Source of the DNA: Rhodobacteraceae bacterium Water-Bin34
GTDB taxonomy: Bacteria; Pseudomonadota; Alphaproteobacteria; Rhodobacterales; Rhodobacteraceae
Direction of reading: 5' to 3'
NCBI GenBank assembly: GCA_900197625.1
Contig: FZLS01000006.1
Location: 23,045-87,044, forward strand
DNA length: 64,000 bases
Part shown: piece by piece, positions 1 through 11,222 of the stretch
How positions within the stretch are numbered: the first letter of the stretch is position 1
How the letters are laid out: the number at the start of each line of letters is the position of its first letter
The notes under the pieces: model-generated
Told to the model about the DNA's origin: nothing
Seen by the model: the letters and a program-made list of their open reading frames with translations, nothing else
Databases searched by the model: none
Made by a program: the position numbers and the translations under genes

Positions 1-2
1 CA

Positions 3-3000
3 TTATATGTAATTTTATTTATTGTTTTTGTGCTACCAACAATATTTTTGAGTTATATTTACTTAAACGATGAAGCTGAAATAACAGAATTATCTTTTTT
101 AAGAAGTTATGCTGAAGAAAAAATAGAACAACAGCTCGTTAAATATGATGTAAGAATATCTTCAGCTGGTATAGCAAAAGGCGAGGCTTTCTTTTCACCA
201 AAATTTATTTTTATGGATGTAACAGTCGATAATGAAAATGAAGATAGATTGTATGAGCTACCTAAAGTTTATACAAATCTCAACCTACTTAATAGAAATG
301 ATAAGGGTTCTATAACAATAGAAAACGCACAATTATTTTTAAAAAGAAATCTATCAGGTAGACTCATTATATCGTCTGATGAAATGTCTAAAGAGAATTT
401 ATTTGAAAGAATTGATTTAACATCAATTGCATTTTCAAAGATACCAATATTAAATCGCTTTACTAAATTCCATGCTGAAAATATTTCCATTGATTATCAC
501 GATGATAAAACAAAAAATAATTACATTTTCAAAAACGGTAAATTTAGCATAAAAAAAGATATAGATGATTTATCATTTTCGAGTACATTTGATTTAATTA
601 AATCAAACAGTGATATTTCAATAATTAAACTGTCTGGAAATCATAAAATTAATGATGAAACTTTTGAAGTAATTGCAAAAGTAGAAGACGCAGATCCATT
701 AACATTAGCTAATCAAATTCCAGCTCTGGATTGGTTGCGAAACTTAGAAACTAATGTGAATGCATCAATCATCACATTATTTAATAGTGATATAGATATT
801 TTAAACATGGATGGTGTGATTGAATTAGAAGCAGGTAAGTTGAAGTCAACACCTCAATATGCATCAACGGATTTTCTACACTTAAAAACATATTTTGATT
901 ATGATTTAAATTCGGACATTTTTAATTTTTCAAACTTTGAATTTAAATCCAAGCAACTATCAGCAAATGGATCTGCAAAAAACTTTCTTCTTAGGGACTC
1001 TAATTTTAATATAACGGGTTCTAAAACTAAATTAAAAATTTCAGAAGGTAAATTTAATCGGCCAGATATTTTTGAAAATGAGACTATTTCATTAAAATCA
1101 GGATTTGCTGATTTATTGATAAATATCGAACCATTCAGCATTAACTTAGAAAATAGTAATATTCAAAGTGCTCAATCAAATTTAATATTAAATGGGAAAT
1201 TATCAGCAAGAAATGATTATTGGGAAAGTGATTTTAATTTAGAAATTGATGTATTGGATAAGCAACAAATTATTGATTTTTGGCCAATAAATTATAATGC
1301 CAAATCTAGAAAATGGACTGCTCAAAACGTCAATAGTTCCTTGATTTCTAATATTAAAGGAAATTTGAAAAGTTCTATGGGTGTAACAAATTCAGAATTT
1401 ACATTCGATTTTGATGATACAAGTATAAATGCAATAAAATCAGTTGTGCCGCTTGTTGGAATATCCGGTGAGGGAAGCTTATCTGATAATCAAATTACAT
1501 TTAATTTAGAAAGTGGAGTATTTGAAACTTCACCGGGATATTTCACGAACTTAAGTGGTAGTATATTTCATATTCCAAACATAAAGGTTTTGCCTGCAAA
1601 AGGGCAAATGAAATTAAATGCAAAAGGAAAATTAAAGTCATTTTTTGAAATATTAGACTCAGACAAATTTAAATATTTAGAAAAAGCTGGCTTTGATTCT
1701 GATATTGCAAATGGTTTGATGGAATTAGGTGGTTGGATCGAGTGGCCACTCATAAAAGGTGTATCTCAAGAACAAGTGCTATTCTCTGTTGATGGCATTT
1801 TATCAAATATTGAAAGTGATAAAATCATAAGAAATCGCAATATTGTCTCTGATAGTCTTGCATTAAAAGCTTCTGATGAGAAGTTATCCATTTTTGGAAA
1901 AAGTAAAATTGATAACTTTCCAATTGAATTTTCATGGATGCAAAATTTAAAAAATAATTCTGATAGAATGAGTACTGTAGATGCTAAATTTTATATCAAT
2001 CAAAACGGTTTAGATACATTTAATGTTTTATTACCTGAAGGTATGTTCAGTGGAAATGCACAAGGGAACTTGAGATTAAGTTTAAGGCCAAAAAAACCAG
2101 CTAAATTTTTGATGAGTAGTAATCTTAAGGGGGCTGAAATTAATATCAATTCTCTTGGATGGAGTAATAAAAGCATCAAAAACGGTAACTTAAATATTCG
2201 GGGGAGTTTATCTACTCCAATTGATATTAATGAAATCAGAATTTTAGCTGATGATTTAAATGCTAATGGGAAAGTTAATTTTGATAATGATAGTAAATTT
2301 AAGTCAGCAGTTTTTCCAGAAATCAATGTTGCAGACTGGTTTTCGACATCATTGACCGTAAGCAAAACTGATAGTGAAAGCTTGATGGAGCTAGATGGAG
2401 GTGTGGTTGATTTTAGAAAGCTTGTTTTTGGGAAAAGTGATGATACAGAAGTTGGGCTATTAAATGTTTCATTAGATAGTCTTAGAATTTCGGAAGGTAT
2501 AGAGTTTACAAATTTTAGTACTAATATTGATTTTAGTCAAAAAGAATTAGGAAACTTTAAAGCCCAAATAAATGGTGGTGCGAATATTTTTGGCAAGCTT
2601 TCAAAGGGTGAATTTGGTACAATTATTACTTTGAATGGGGATGATGCAGGGCATGTATTAAGATCAGCTGGAATATTAGATAACATTCGTGGTGGAAAAT
2701 TAAATTTGGTACTAACTCCCAATGAAAAAAATGGATATTATACTGGCAGATTTATAACAAATAAATTCCGTATGCTTCACTCAAATCCTGTAGCCTTATT
2801 ACTTGATAGTTTAAGTTTAGTTGGACTTGTGGATAAATTGGAAAATGAAGGCATTCAATTCAATCAAGCAAAGGGTTGGTTAAATATAACTCCTGAAGGC
2901 ATACAACTGCGTGATGTAAGTTTAGTTGGCTTGTCTATGGGAATGAGTATTACCGGTTGGTATGATAAAAAGAAAAAAGCTATTAATTTTGATGGTGTCA

Positions 3001-3209
3001 TTACTCCTGTTTATGCAATAAATGGAGTTTTCGAAAGATTAGCAGGCAAGCTTTTTGGAGAACAAAAAGGAGAAGGTTTATTTAGTTTCGTGTATACGAT
3101 GAAGGGCCCAACTAATGCGCCAAATGTTAAGGTTAAACCACTTTCAATTTTAACACCTGGAGGTTTCCGCAAAATATTTAGATCAGATATACCCGCACCT
3201 TCCAAGTAA
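3..3209 (+). CDS. AsmA/YhdP-like envelope protein with DUF3971-type domain (5' partial)
   Basis: Large AsmA-superfamily protein of the YhdP/TamB-like type. These inner-membrane-anchored proteins are thought to bridge the periplasm and move phospholipid to the outer membrane. A GTG exists at 30, but the frame stays open to the left edge, and the residues before it form a hydrophobic segment that continues after it. The true start is therefore probably upstream and the protein is N-terminally cut. What remains (over 1059 residues) is one TM helix followed by long beta-rich sequence full of short Asn/Asp/Ser-rich strands. The C-terminus has the family pattern: FDGVITPVYAINGVFERLAG, then GLFSFVYTMKGP and a closing LTPGGFRKIF. 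queA follows 37 bp downstream. Family assignment is good; the exact transport role is inferred. Confidence 0.8.
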   Translation, partial: LYVILFIVFVLPTIFLSYIYLNDEAEITELSFLRSYAEEKIEQQLVKYDVRISSAGIAKGEAFFSPKFIFMDVTVDNENEDRLYELPKVYTNLNLLNRNDKGSITIENAQLFLKRNLSGRLIISSDEMSKENLFERIDLTSIAFSKIPILNRFTKFHAENISIDYHDDKTKNNYIFKNGKFSIKKDIDDLSFSSTFDLIKSNSDISIIKLSGNHKINDETFEVIAKVEDADPLTLANQIPALDWLRNLETNVNASIITLFNSDIDILNMDGVIELEAGKLKSTPQYASTDFLHLKTYFDYDLNSDIFNFSNFEFKSKQLSANGSAKNFLLRDSNFNITGSKTKLKISEGKFNRPDIFENETISLKSGFADLLINIEPFSINLENSNIQSAQSNLILNGKLSARNDYWESDFNLEIDVLDKQQIIDFWPINYNAKSRKWTAQNVNSSLISNIKGNLKSSMGVTNSEFTFDFDDTSINAIKSVVPLVGISGEGSLSDNQITFNLESGVFETSPGYFTNLSGSIFHIPNIKVLPAKGQMKLNAKGKLKSFFEILDSDKFKYLEKAGFDSDIANGLMELGGWIEWPLIKGVSQEQVLFSVDGILSNIESDKIIRNRNIVSDSLALKASDEKLSIFGKSKIDNFPIEFSWMQNLKNNSDRMSTVDAKFYINQNGLDTFNVLLPEGMFSGNAQGNLRLSLRPKKPAKFLMSSNLKGAEININSLGWSNKSIKNGNLNIRGSLSTPIDINEIRILADDLNANGKVNFDNDSKFKSAVFPEINVADWFSTSLTVSKTDSESLMELDGGVVDFRKLVFGKSDDTEVGLLNVSLDSLRISEGIEFTNFSTNIDFSQKELGNFKAQINGGANIFGKLSKGEFGTIITLNGDDAGHVLRSAGILDNIRGGKLNLVLTPNEKNGYYTGRFITNKFRMLHSNPVALLLDSLSLVGLVDKLENEGIQFNQAKGWLNITPEGIQLRDVSLVGLSMGMSITGWYDKKKKAINFDGVITPVYAINGVFERLAGKLFGEQKGEGLFSFVYTMKGPTNAPNVKVKPLSILTPGGFRKIFRSDIPAPSK

Positions 3210-3246
3210 CTCTTGCATATAGAAAACAATCAATTAATTAAAACAC

Positions 3247-4293
3247 ATGAAATTATCTGATTTTGACTTCAAATTACCAAATGAATTAATAGCATTGAGG
3301 CCTGCAGACCCTCGAAGTTCTTCAAAGCTATTAGTATCGTCAGGGGATGAAATCATAGATGACCATTTCTTTAATATAATTAAGTATCTTAAAAGAGGTG
3401 ACAGACTTGTTTTAAACGATACTAAAGTTATTCCAGCAAAGTTATCGGGGCAAAGAATTCGTTATTCAGATAATGGAAAAACATCAGCAAATATTGGTGT
3501 AAATCTTTTGTCGATGATTAAAGAAGGACATTGGCTGGCCTTAGCGAAGCCGGCAAAAAGGGTAAATGTGGGTGAAACAATACACTTTGGTAAAGATCTA
3601 AACGCACTAGTTTTGGAAAAATCACCTGATGGATTGCTATTAAAATTTAATATGTCAGAAGAAAATTTTGAGAAAAAGTTAGAGACATTAGGGAAAATGC
3701 CTCTACCACCTTATATTGCTTCACAAAGATTACCCGATGAACTTGACGACAATGATTATCAAACAGTATTTGCAAAACACTCTGGATCTGTTGCTGCACC
3801 GACAGCATCATTACATTTTGATAATATGATTTTAAAGCAATTAATTGATTGTGGAATAAAAATTTCTAAAGTTACTTTACATGTTGGTGCAGGTACTTTT
3901 CTCCCTGTGAAAGTTAACAATATTGCTGATCATAAGATGCATGCAGAGTGGGGTGAGGTAAGTGATATTGCTGCATTAGAAATTGCTCAAACTAAATCTG
4001 AAGGTGGCCGAATTATACCAGTTGGAACAACTGCTTTGAGGTTAATAGAAACAGCAGCTAGATCAGGTCAAATTGAAGCTTGGTCTGGAGATACTGATAT
4101 ATTCATAACTCCTGGTTTTAAATTTAATATTGCAGATGGGTTGATTACAAATTTTCACTTGCCAAAATCAACATTGTTGATGTTAGTAAGTGCTTTGATG
4201 GGATCTAAAAGATTAAAAAATATATACTCACATGCTATAAAGAATAAATATCGGTTTTTTTCTTATGGCGATGCATCTTTATTACTTCCATAA
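3247..4293 (+). CDS. queA: tRNA preQ1(34) S-adenosylmethionine ribosyltransferase-isomerase QueA
   Basis: QueA transfers the ribosyl group of S-adenosylmethionine to preQ1 at the wobble base of GUN tRNAs, giving epoxyqueuosine, the penultimate step of queuosine synthesis. The 348 residues match the usual family length. Recognisable segments are the N-terminal FDFKLPNELIALRPADPR, a GSVAAPTASLHF block near the middle, TLHVGAGTFLPVKV, and the C-terminal ITNFHLPKSTLLMLVSALMG. It follows the AsmA-like gene by 37 bp on the same strand. tgt, a frequent neighbour in alphaproteobacteria, is not in the window. ATG start; no strong ribosome-binding site is visible. Confidence 0.97.
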   Translation: MKLSDFDFKLPNELIALRPADPRSSSKLLVSSGDEIIDDHFFNIIKYLKRGDRLVLNDTKVIPAKLSGQRIRYSDNGKTSANIGVNLLSMIKEGHWLALAKPAKRVNVGETIHFGKDLNALVLEKSPDGLLLKFNMSEENFEKKLETLGKMPLPPYIASQRLPDELDDNDYQTVFAKHSGSVAAPTASLHFDNMILKQLIDCGIKISKVTLHVGAGTFLPVKVNNIADHKMHAEWGEVSDIAALEIAQTKSEGGRIIPVGTTALRLIETAARSGQIEAWSGDTDIFITPGFKFNIADGLITNFHLPKSTLLMLVSALMGSKRLKNIYSHAIKNKYRFFSYGDASLLLP

Positions 4294-4380
4294 AATATAA
4301 ACGACTTTATAAGCGTCGCTAATACACAAATCATTAATTTTGATTCTGTTATTATTTACATAATTTTTTTGGATAATCTG

Positions 4381-5637
4381 ATGTTTTTTGTAATCAAAAA
4401 TTCGTGGGCTTTGTTGTTTGGCATGTTCTTATTAATGCTAGGAAATGGCCTTCAGGGGACTCTTTTAGGTGTCAGGGGTTCTATAGAAGGAATGTCTCCG
4501 CAAACAATGTCTTGGGTTATGACTGGCTATTTTGTTGGGTTTTTATTTGGATCGCAGCTGACGCCAAACATGATTAGGAGAGTAGGACATGTTCGGGTAT
4601 TTGCGGCTTTGGGTTCGCTAGTATCGGCTTGCTTAATCTTATATGCAGCTTGGACCAATCCATATTTTTGGTTTTTATTAAGAATAATTGTTGGATTTTG
4701 TTTTTCTGGTATTTATGTGGTTGCTGAAAGTTGGTTAAATGATTCATCTTCAAATGAGACAAGAGGACAAACATTATCTGCTTATTTAATAGTTCAGATG
4801 ATGGGAATAGTTCTCGCTCAGGCTGTTTTGAACTTTGCTGATCCATCGGGTTATATGTTATTTATCATAATTTCAGTTGTTGTATCTCTTTCATTTGCTC
4901 CAATATTGCTTTCAGTTAGCCCAGCACCTCAATTTCAAACATCAAAGAGAATGACTTTATCACAGCTATGGAGTATTTCCCCTCTTGGTGTTGTAGGGCA
5001 ATTTTTTCTAGGTGCTATATTTGCTGCATTATTTGGAATGGCGTCGGTTTATGGTACTGAAAGAGGTTTGACAGTAAAAGACATATCATTATTTGTAGCT
5101 GCAATATATTTTGGTGGAATGATTTTACAGTACCCCATTGGATGGGTGTCCGATCGAATGGATCGTCGTGTTCTGATATTTATAGTTTGTTCAATTGGAA
5201 CATTTTTTAGCTTTGCTGCAAATTTATCTGATAGCTTTATATGGCTCCTCATTGTTGCTTTTATAATTGGTGGAGTATCTAATCCATTATATTCTTTATA
5301 TATCGCATACACTAACGATTACCTTGAACATGATGATATGGCATCTGCTTCGGGGGGGTTGATATTTTTGACTGGTATTGGGGCCATATTCGGACCAAGT
5401 ATAGTTGGATGGTTATTGGATGCATATGGTGCAGCTAGTTATTTTTGGTTTATAGGGAGTGTAATGGCTATCATGGGTAGTTATGCCTTGTACCGTATGA
5501 CGCAAACTTCAAGCACGGCAGTTGAAGATACAAGTGCTTATGCTCCCATCACACCAACTTCGACGCCGGTTGCCATGGAACTTGCCCAAGAGTATGCAAT
5601 TGAAATGGCCTTGGAGGAAGAAGAAATCAATCAATAG
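4381..5637 (+). CDS. MFS transporter, YcaD-like
   Basis: Twelve-helix major facilitator protein of about 418 residues. It resembles the YcaD group: an N-terminal NSWALLFGMFLLMLGNGLQG helix, LRIIVGFCFSGIYVVAESWL, and a loop-2/8-like GWVSDRMDRR. The substrate is unknown for this group. I prefer the ATG at 4381 because it places the first helix as in relatives; an in-frame TTG at 4369 would add four residues. Neither start has a clear Shine-Dalgarno sequence. The tail is acidic and non-membrane (MALEEEEINQ). It stands alone between queA and lpdA. Confidence 0.85.
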   Translation: MFFVIKNSWALLFGMFLLMLGNGLQGTLLGVRGSIEGMSPQTMSWVMTGYFVGFLFGSQLTPNMIRRVGHVRVFAALGSLVSACLILYAAWTNPYFWFLLRIIVGFCFSGIYVVAESWLNDSSSNETRGQTLSAYLIVQMMGIVLAQAVLNFADPSGYMLFIIISVVVSLSFAPILLSVSPAPQFQTSKRMTLSQLWSISPLGVVGQFFLGAIFAALFGMASVYGTERGLTVKDISLFVAAIYFGGMILQYPIGWVSDRMDRRVLIFIVCSIGTFFSFAANLSDSFIWLLIVAFIIGGVSNPLYSLYIAYTNDYLEHDDMASASGGLIFLTGIGAIFGPSIVGWLLDAYGAASYFWFIGSVMAIMGSYALYRMTQTSSTAVEDTSAYAPITPTSTPVAMELAQEYAIEMALEEEEINQ

Positions 5638-5711
5638 TTTTTAAAAATCTATTAAATATGCAAAAATAGCTAGGCTTGTATATCTCTGATTTATCATCCA
5701 TAATAAATATA

Positions 5712-5725
5712 GTTTAATATTAAAC
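5712..5725. repeat. 14-bp perfect palindrome upstream of lpdA
   Basis: GTTTAATATTAAAC is a perfect palindrome lying 16 bp before the lpdA start and just ahead of its GGAG ribosome-binding site. It could be an operator for a dimeric regulator of lpdA. AT-rich DNA also yields such palindromes by chance, so a function is not established. Confidence 0.4.
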
Positions 5726-5741
5726 AATATTTGGAGTTATT

Positions 5742-7133
5742 ATGGCTACAGACTATGATATGATTGTAATTGGTGCTGGTCCGGGAGGTTATGTAGCAGC
5801 GATTAGAGGTGCGCAATTAGGTCTAAAAGTTGCTATTATTGAGCGAGAGCATATGGGTGGGATATGTCTCAATTGGGGCTGTATACCAACCAAAGCTATG
5901 CTGCGATCGTCTGAAATATTTCATTTAATGCATCGAGCAAGTGAATTTGGTTTATCCGTTGATAAAATTAACTTTGATTTAGAAGCTGTAGTGAAGCGTT
6001 CTAGAGGAGTTGCATCAAAGCTTAATTCAGGAATTAGTCATTTGTTAAAGAAAAATAAAATTGATGTATTGATGGGGAATGCATCAATCACAGCTAAAAA
6101 TACTGTTACTGTTGAAACAGATAAGGGTATGAAAAAGCTTCAAGGACAAAATATAATTCTCGCAACAGGTGCAAGAGCAAGAGAGCTCCCCGGACTAGAG
6201 GCTGATGGAGATCTAGTATGGACTTATAAAGCTGCTTTGACACCAACAAGAATGCCAAAAAAGCTATTGGTAATTGGTTCGGGTGCAATAGGTATAGAAT
6301 TTGCAAGTTTTTATAATACTTTAGGCGCTGATACCACTGTTGTTGAAGTTATGGACCATATATTACCCATAGAAGATGAGGAAATTTCACTATTTGCAAA
6401 AAAATCTTTTATTAAACAGGGTATGAAAATTATAGAAAAAGCAACTGTAAAGAAATTGGATCGCCTCAAAGGAAAAGTAGTTGCGCATATTGAAATAAAT
6501 TCCAAAATTGAAAAACAAGAATTTGATACAGTTATTTCCGCTGTGGGCATTGTTGGGAATATAGAAAATATTGGCCTAGAGACTTTAAATATAAAAGAAG
6601 AACGAAGCCATGTAGTCACAGATAAATTCTGCAGAACAAATGTAGAAGGAGTTTTTGCAATTGGAGATCTGGCTGCGCCACCATGGTTGGCTCATAAAGC
6701 TTCACATGAAGGTGTTATGGTTGCTGAACTTATTGCTGGTAAAAACCCACATTCAATAAAACCTGAAAGTATTGCAGGATGTACGTATTGTTATCCACAG
6801 ATTGCTTCTGTTGGGTATACTGAAGCAAAGGCAATAGAGAAGGGCTTTGATATAAAAGTTGGCCGTTTTCCTTTTGTTGGAAATGGAAAAGCAATTGCAC
6901 TAGGTGAAACTGAAGGGTTAGTAAAAACAATTTTTGATGCAAAAAATGGCGAACTACTTGGTGCACATATGGTTGGAGCAGAAGTAACTGAAATGATACA
7001 AGGGTATGTGGTATCAAGACAGTTAGAAACAACCGAACAAGATTTAATGAATACAGTATTTCCACACCCAACTTTATCAGAGATGATGCATGAGAGTGTA
7101 TTAGATGCATATGGGCAAGCGATACATATATGA
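5742..7133 (+). CDS. lpdA: Dihydrolipoyl dehydrogenase (E3)
   Basis: FAD-dependent E3 component that reoxidises dihydrolipoyl groups of 2-oxoacid dehydrogenase complexes using NAD+. The 463 residues show the N-terminal FAD Rossmann motif GAGPGG (about 11-16) and the redox-active disulfide in CLNWGC (C42/C47). A second NAD-binding motif GSGAIGIEF sits near 180, GVFAIGDLA binds FAD, and HPTLSEMMHE is the C-terminal catalytic His-Glu dyad. A GGAG precedes the ATG. In relatives lpdA usually ends the pdhABC operon, but the upstream neighbour here is an MFS gene. Its stop overlaps the next start as ATGA, so the two genes are likely co-translated. lipA, the usual neighbour, lies about 4 kb further on. 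Confidence 0.97.
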   Translation: MATDYDMIVIGAGPGGYVAAIRGAQLGLKVAIIEREHMGGICLNWGCIPTKAMLRSSEIFHLMHRASEFGLSVDKINFDLEAVVKRSRGVASKLNSGISHLLKKNKIDVLMGNASITAKNTVTVETDKGMKKLQGQNIILATGARARELPGLEADGDLVWTYKAALTPTRMPKKLLVIGSGAIGIEFASFYNTLGADTTVVEVMDHILPIEDEEISLFAKKSFIKQGMKIIEKATVKKLDRLKGKVVAHIEINSKIEKQEFDTVISAVGIVGNIENIGLETLNIKEERSHVVTDKFCRTNVEGVFAIGDLAAPPWLAHKASHEGVMVAELIAGKNPHSIKPESIAGCTYCYPQIASVGYTEAKAIEKGFDIKVGRFPFVGNGKAIALGETEGLVKTIFDAKNGELLGAHMVGAEVTEMIQGYVVSRQLETTEQDLMNTVFPHPTLSEMMHESVLDAYGQAIHI

Positions 7134-7915
7134 TTTCTAGTTTACGTATGTATGAATTCCCTGAGTTGCAAAACGCATTAAATAATTATTGGAATTTAAT
7201 ACATAATGAACTTTTAAGTTATGGTATTAATTCACCATTATCGCTTGATACTTCAAGTAACGAACAACAAGTATGGCTAGACCCTAATCTTGTCTTGGCT
7301 CAAACATGTGGTATGCCGTATCGAAAGTTTTTACATGAAAAAGTTACATTAATTGGTACGCCAGATTTTGGTGTAGATGATTGTCATGAGGGTTATTACA
7401 ATAGTGTTTTTATATCTAATATAAATGATAGTAGAAAACATTTATTTGATTTTAAAGATGCATTGTTTACATACAATATGGTTAACTCTCAGTCTGGGCT
7501 GGCTGCAGCTTATACTGATGCAAAAAAAAATGGTTTTTGGTTTAAACGAAGAATTATTAGTGGAAGCCATAAAAAGTCTTGTGAGATGGTTGCTAATGGA
7601 GAAGCTGATATAGCTTGTATTGATGCAATAACATGGCGATTTATTGAAAAATATACTTCATTAAAAAAATACATAAGAATTATATCTAAAACTGATCCTA
7701 CGCCTGGGTTACCATATATTTCTTCGATTGAAGCAAATCAAAGTATAGTTTTTAATTCAATAAAAATTGCTTTAGAAAAATTAAATAATAATGAAAAAAA
7801 AATGTTAGGAATTAAGAGGATAGTTTGGATCACTAAATCTGAATATTTAAGATATGAAAATCCGCCAACAGACGCAACTAGAGGTGATTTATCTATCATG
7901 CCTGGTTCTTATTAA
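7130..7915 (+). CDS. Cytoplasmic PhnD-like (phosphate/phosphonate binding-fold) protein
   Basis: A 261-residue protein with the fold signature of PhnD-type periplasmic binding proteins: a ligand-loop-like NSQSGLAAAY near 120, then SGSHKKSCEMVANGEADIACIDAITW, in which a binding-protein lobe recognises the bound ligand. TDPTPGLPYI is typical of the C-terminal lobe. There is no signal peptide or lipobox, so the product should be cytoplasmic. There are no ABC permease or ATPase genes nearby. The start overlaps lpdA by 4 bp (ATGA), implying translational coupling. Its stop overlaps the convergent VIT1 stop within one TTAA. The ligand is unknown; sensor or enzyme-like roles are possible. Family call is good, function open. 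Confidence 0.75.
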   Translation: MISSLRMYEFPELQNALNNYWNLIHNELLSYGINSPLSLDTSSNEQQVWLDPNLVLAQTCGMPYRKFLHEKVTLIGTPDFGVDDCHEGYYNSVFISNINDSRKHLFDFKDALFTYNMVNSQSGLAAAYTDAKKNGFWFKRRIISGSHKKSCEMVANGEADIACIDAITWRFIEKYTSLKKYIRIISKTDPTPGLPYISSIEANQSIVFNSIKIALEKLNNNEKKMLGIKRIVWITKSEYLRYENPPTDATRGDLSIMPGSY

Positions 7916-8649
7916 GAAAATGCTAATCCAACAAGATAAGCAACAATTGCACAGACACCACCAACTAGAACTGTTTCGCTAACGCTCCTATATATATTTT
8001 GTCTGACAACAAAATATCGCAGTAAACCTAATGCTATTAGTGCAAAAAATGTTGAAAATACAGATACTTGAAAGGTAAAGCTATTAGCTTCTAAAATAAA
8101 GTATGGTAAGAGAGGAATTATTCCGAAACATATAAATGCCATAAATGTTGCCAATCCATTAAATATTGGATTTTCTCCATTTGGATCTGCCATTTGTATT
8201 TCATACGTCATCATAAAGTCAGCATAATGTTCGGGATAATGTTCTAAAATATCTGTCATTTCTTGCGCGTGTTCTAAAGAAAACCCTCTGTCTTGTAACA
8301 TTTCGATAGATTCAATGCGCTCCATTTCAGGGTTATTTTTTATTTCATGAAGCTCTTTCTCACGGATAGAGTGATAAAGATCTTGTTCTGAACGTGCAGA
8401 TAAGAATTCACCCAATCCCATTGCAGCTCCATCTGCAAACAAATTGGCCAATCCAAATAATAAAACTGCTATTCCACCAATTTCTGCAATTCCCCCAGCT
8501 CCAGCACCTGCAAATCCAGCAACAACTGCAAATGTGGTTACAATACCGTCATTTCCGCCATATATAATTTGCTTTATAAATTCAGCAACTGGACTTATGT
8601 GATGTTCTCTGCCTTTATGATCGGCCATTTTATCTGAAGCAGTAATCAT
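7912..8649 (-). CDS. VIT1/CCC1 family iron/manganese transporter
   Basis: Membrane protein of the vacuolar iron transporter family, expected to move Fe2+ or Mn2+ out of the cytoplasm. Of 245 residues, the first helix region carries YGGNDGIVTTFAVVAG (about 30-45) and the next LANLFADGAAMGLGEFLSA, both family hallmarks with metal-handling acidic residues. A Glu-rich cytoplasmic loop (SEQDLYHSIREKELHEI to YEIQMADPNG) resembles the metal-binding domain of plant VIT1. Three further helices follow, five in all. It is divergent from katG over a 247-bp gap, suggesting shared control by iron or oxidative stress. Only a weak ribosome-binding site precedes the ATG. Confidence 0.9.
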   Translation of the reverse strand: MITASDKMADHKGREHHISPVAEFIKQIIYGGNDGIVTTFAVVAGFAGAGAGGIAEIGGIAVLLFGLANLFADGAAMGLGEFLSARSEQDLYHSIREKELHEIKNNPEMERIESIEMLQDRGFSLEHAQEMTDILEHYPEHYADFMMTYEIQMADPNGENPIFNGLATFMAFICFGIIPLLPYFILEANSFTFQVSVFSTFFALIALGLLRYFVVRQNIYRSVSETVLVGGVCAIVAYLVGLAFS

Positions 8650-8887
8650 GTATCTTAACTAGCTTGCTGGTATTAAAAGCACCAGAAAAATAATAGTATT
8701 TATATTTCTATTAATTAAAATCAATAAAAATAAGTGGATGAACTTTCTTGTGCGATGACTGGCGCTTATGTTATGTATTTTGTTAAATTAGTTTTGAGTC
8801 GGGTGTAATTTTCTGTTTGAAAAAGCTTCTCATAACTCACCAAATTTACAGTAAATAAATACTCTTTTAAGAACAAGTTTGAGCTAG

Positions 8888-11023
<2,136 letters not shown>

Positions 11024-11053
11024 ATATAATTTTCTAATTTATTAAATAAATAA

Positions 11054-11090
11054 AAGGGCCAATAAGAATTAATCTTTTGGCCCTTCTTGA
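11054..11090 (+). terminator. Hairpin terminator after katG
   Basis: AAGGGCCAA at 11054-11062 pairs perfectly with TTGGCCCTT at 11077-11085 around a 14-nt loop. It starts 31 bp after the katG stop. The following U-tract is poor (CTTG), so termination may be partial. Confidence 0.6.
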
Positions 11091-11222
11091 TCCAGAAACT
11101 TAATTTTATATTTTAGATAATTTCAAAGAATATATATTATATGATTAAAAATTTATTGGATTTTTCCTACAAGACATTTATTTCTACATTATATATATAG
11201 GTCTTAAACAAGGATCTATTTT

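Noticed and set aside
4294..4330. Hairpin after queA as a terminator
   Set aside because: Only four G/C-containing pairs (CGAC/GTCG) and no T-tract follow.
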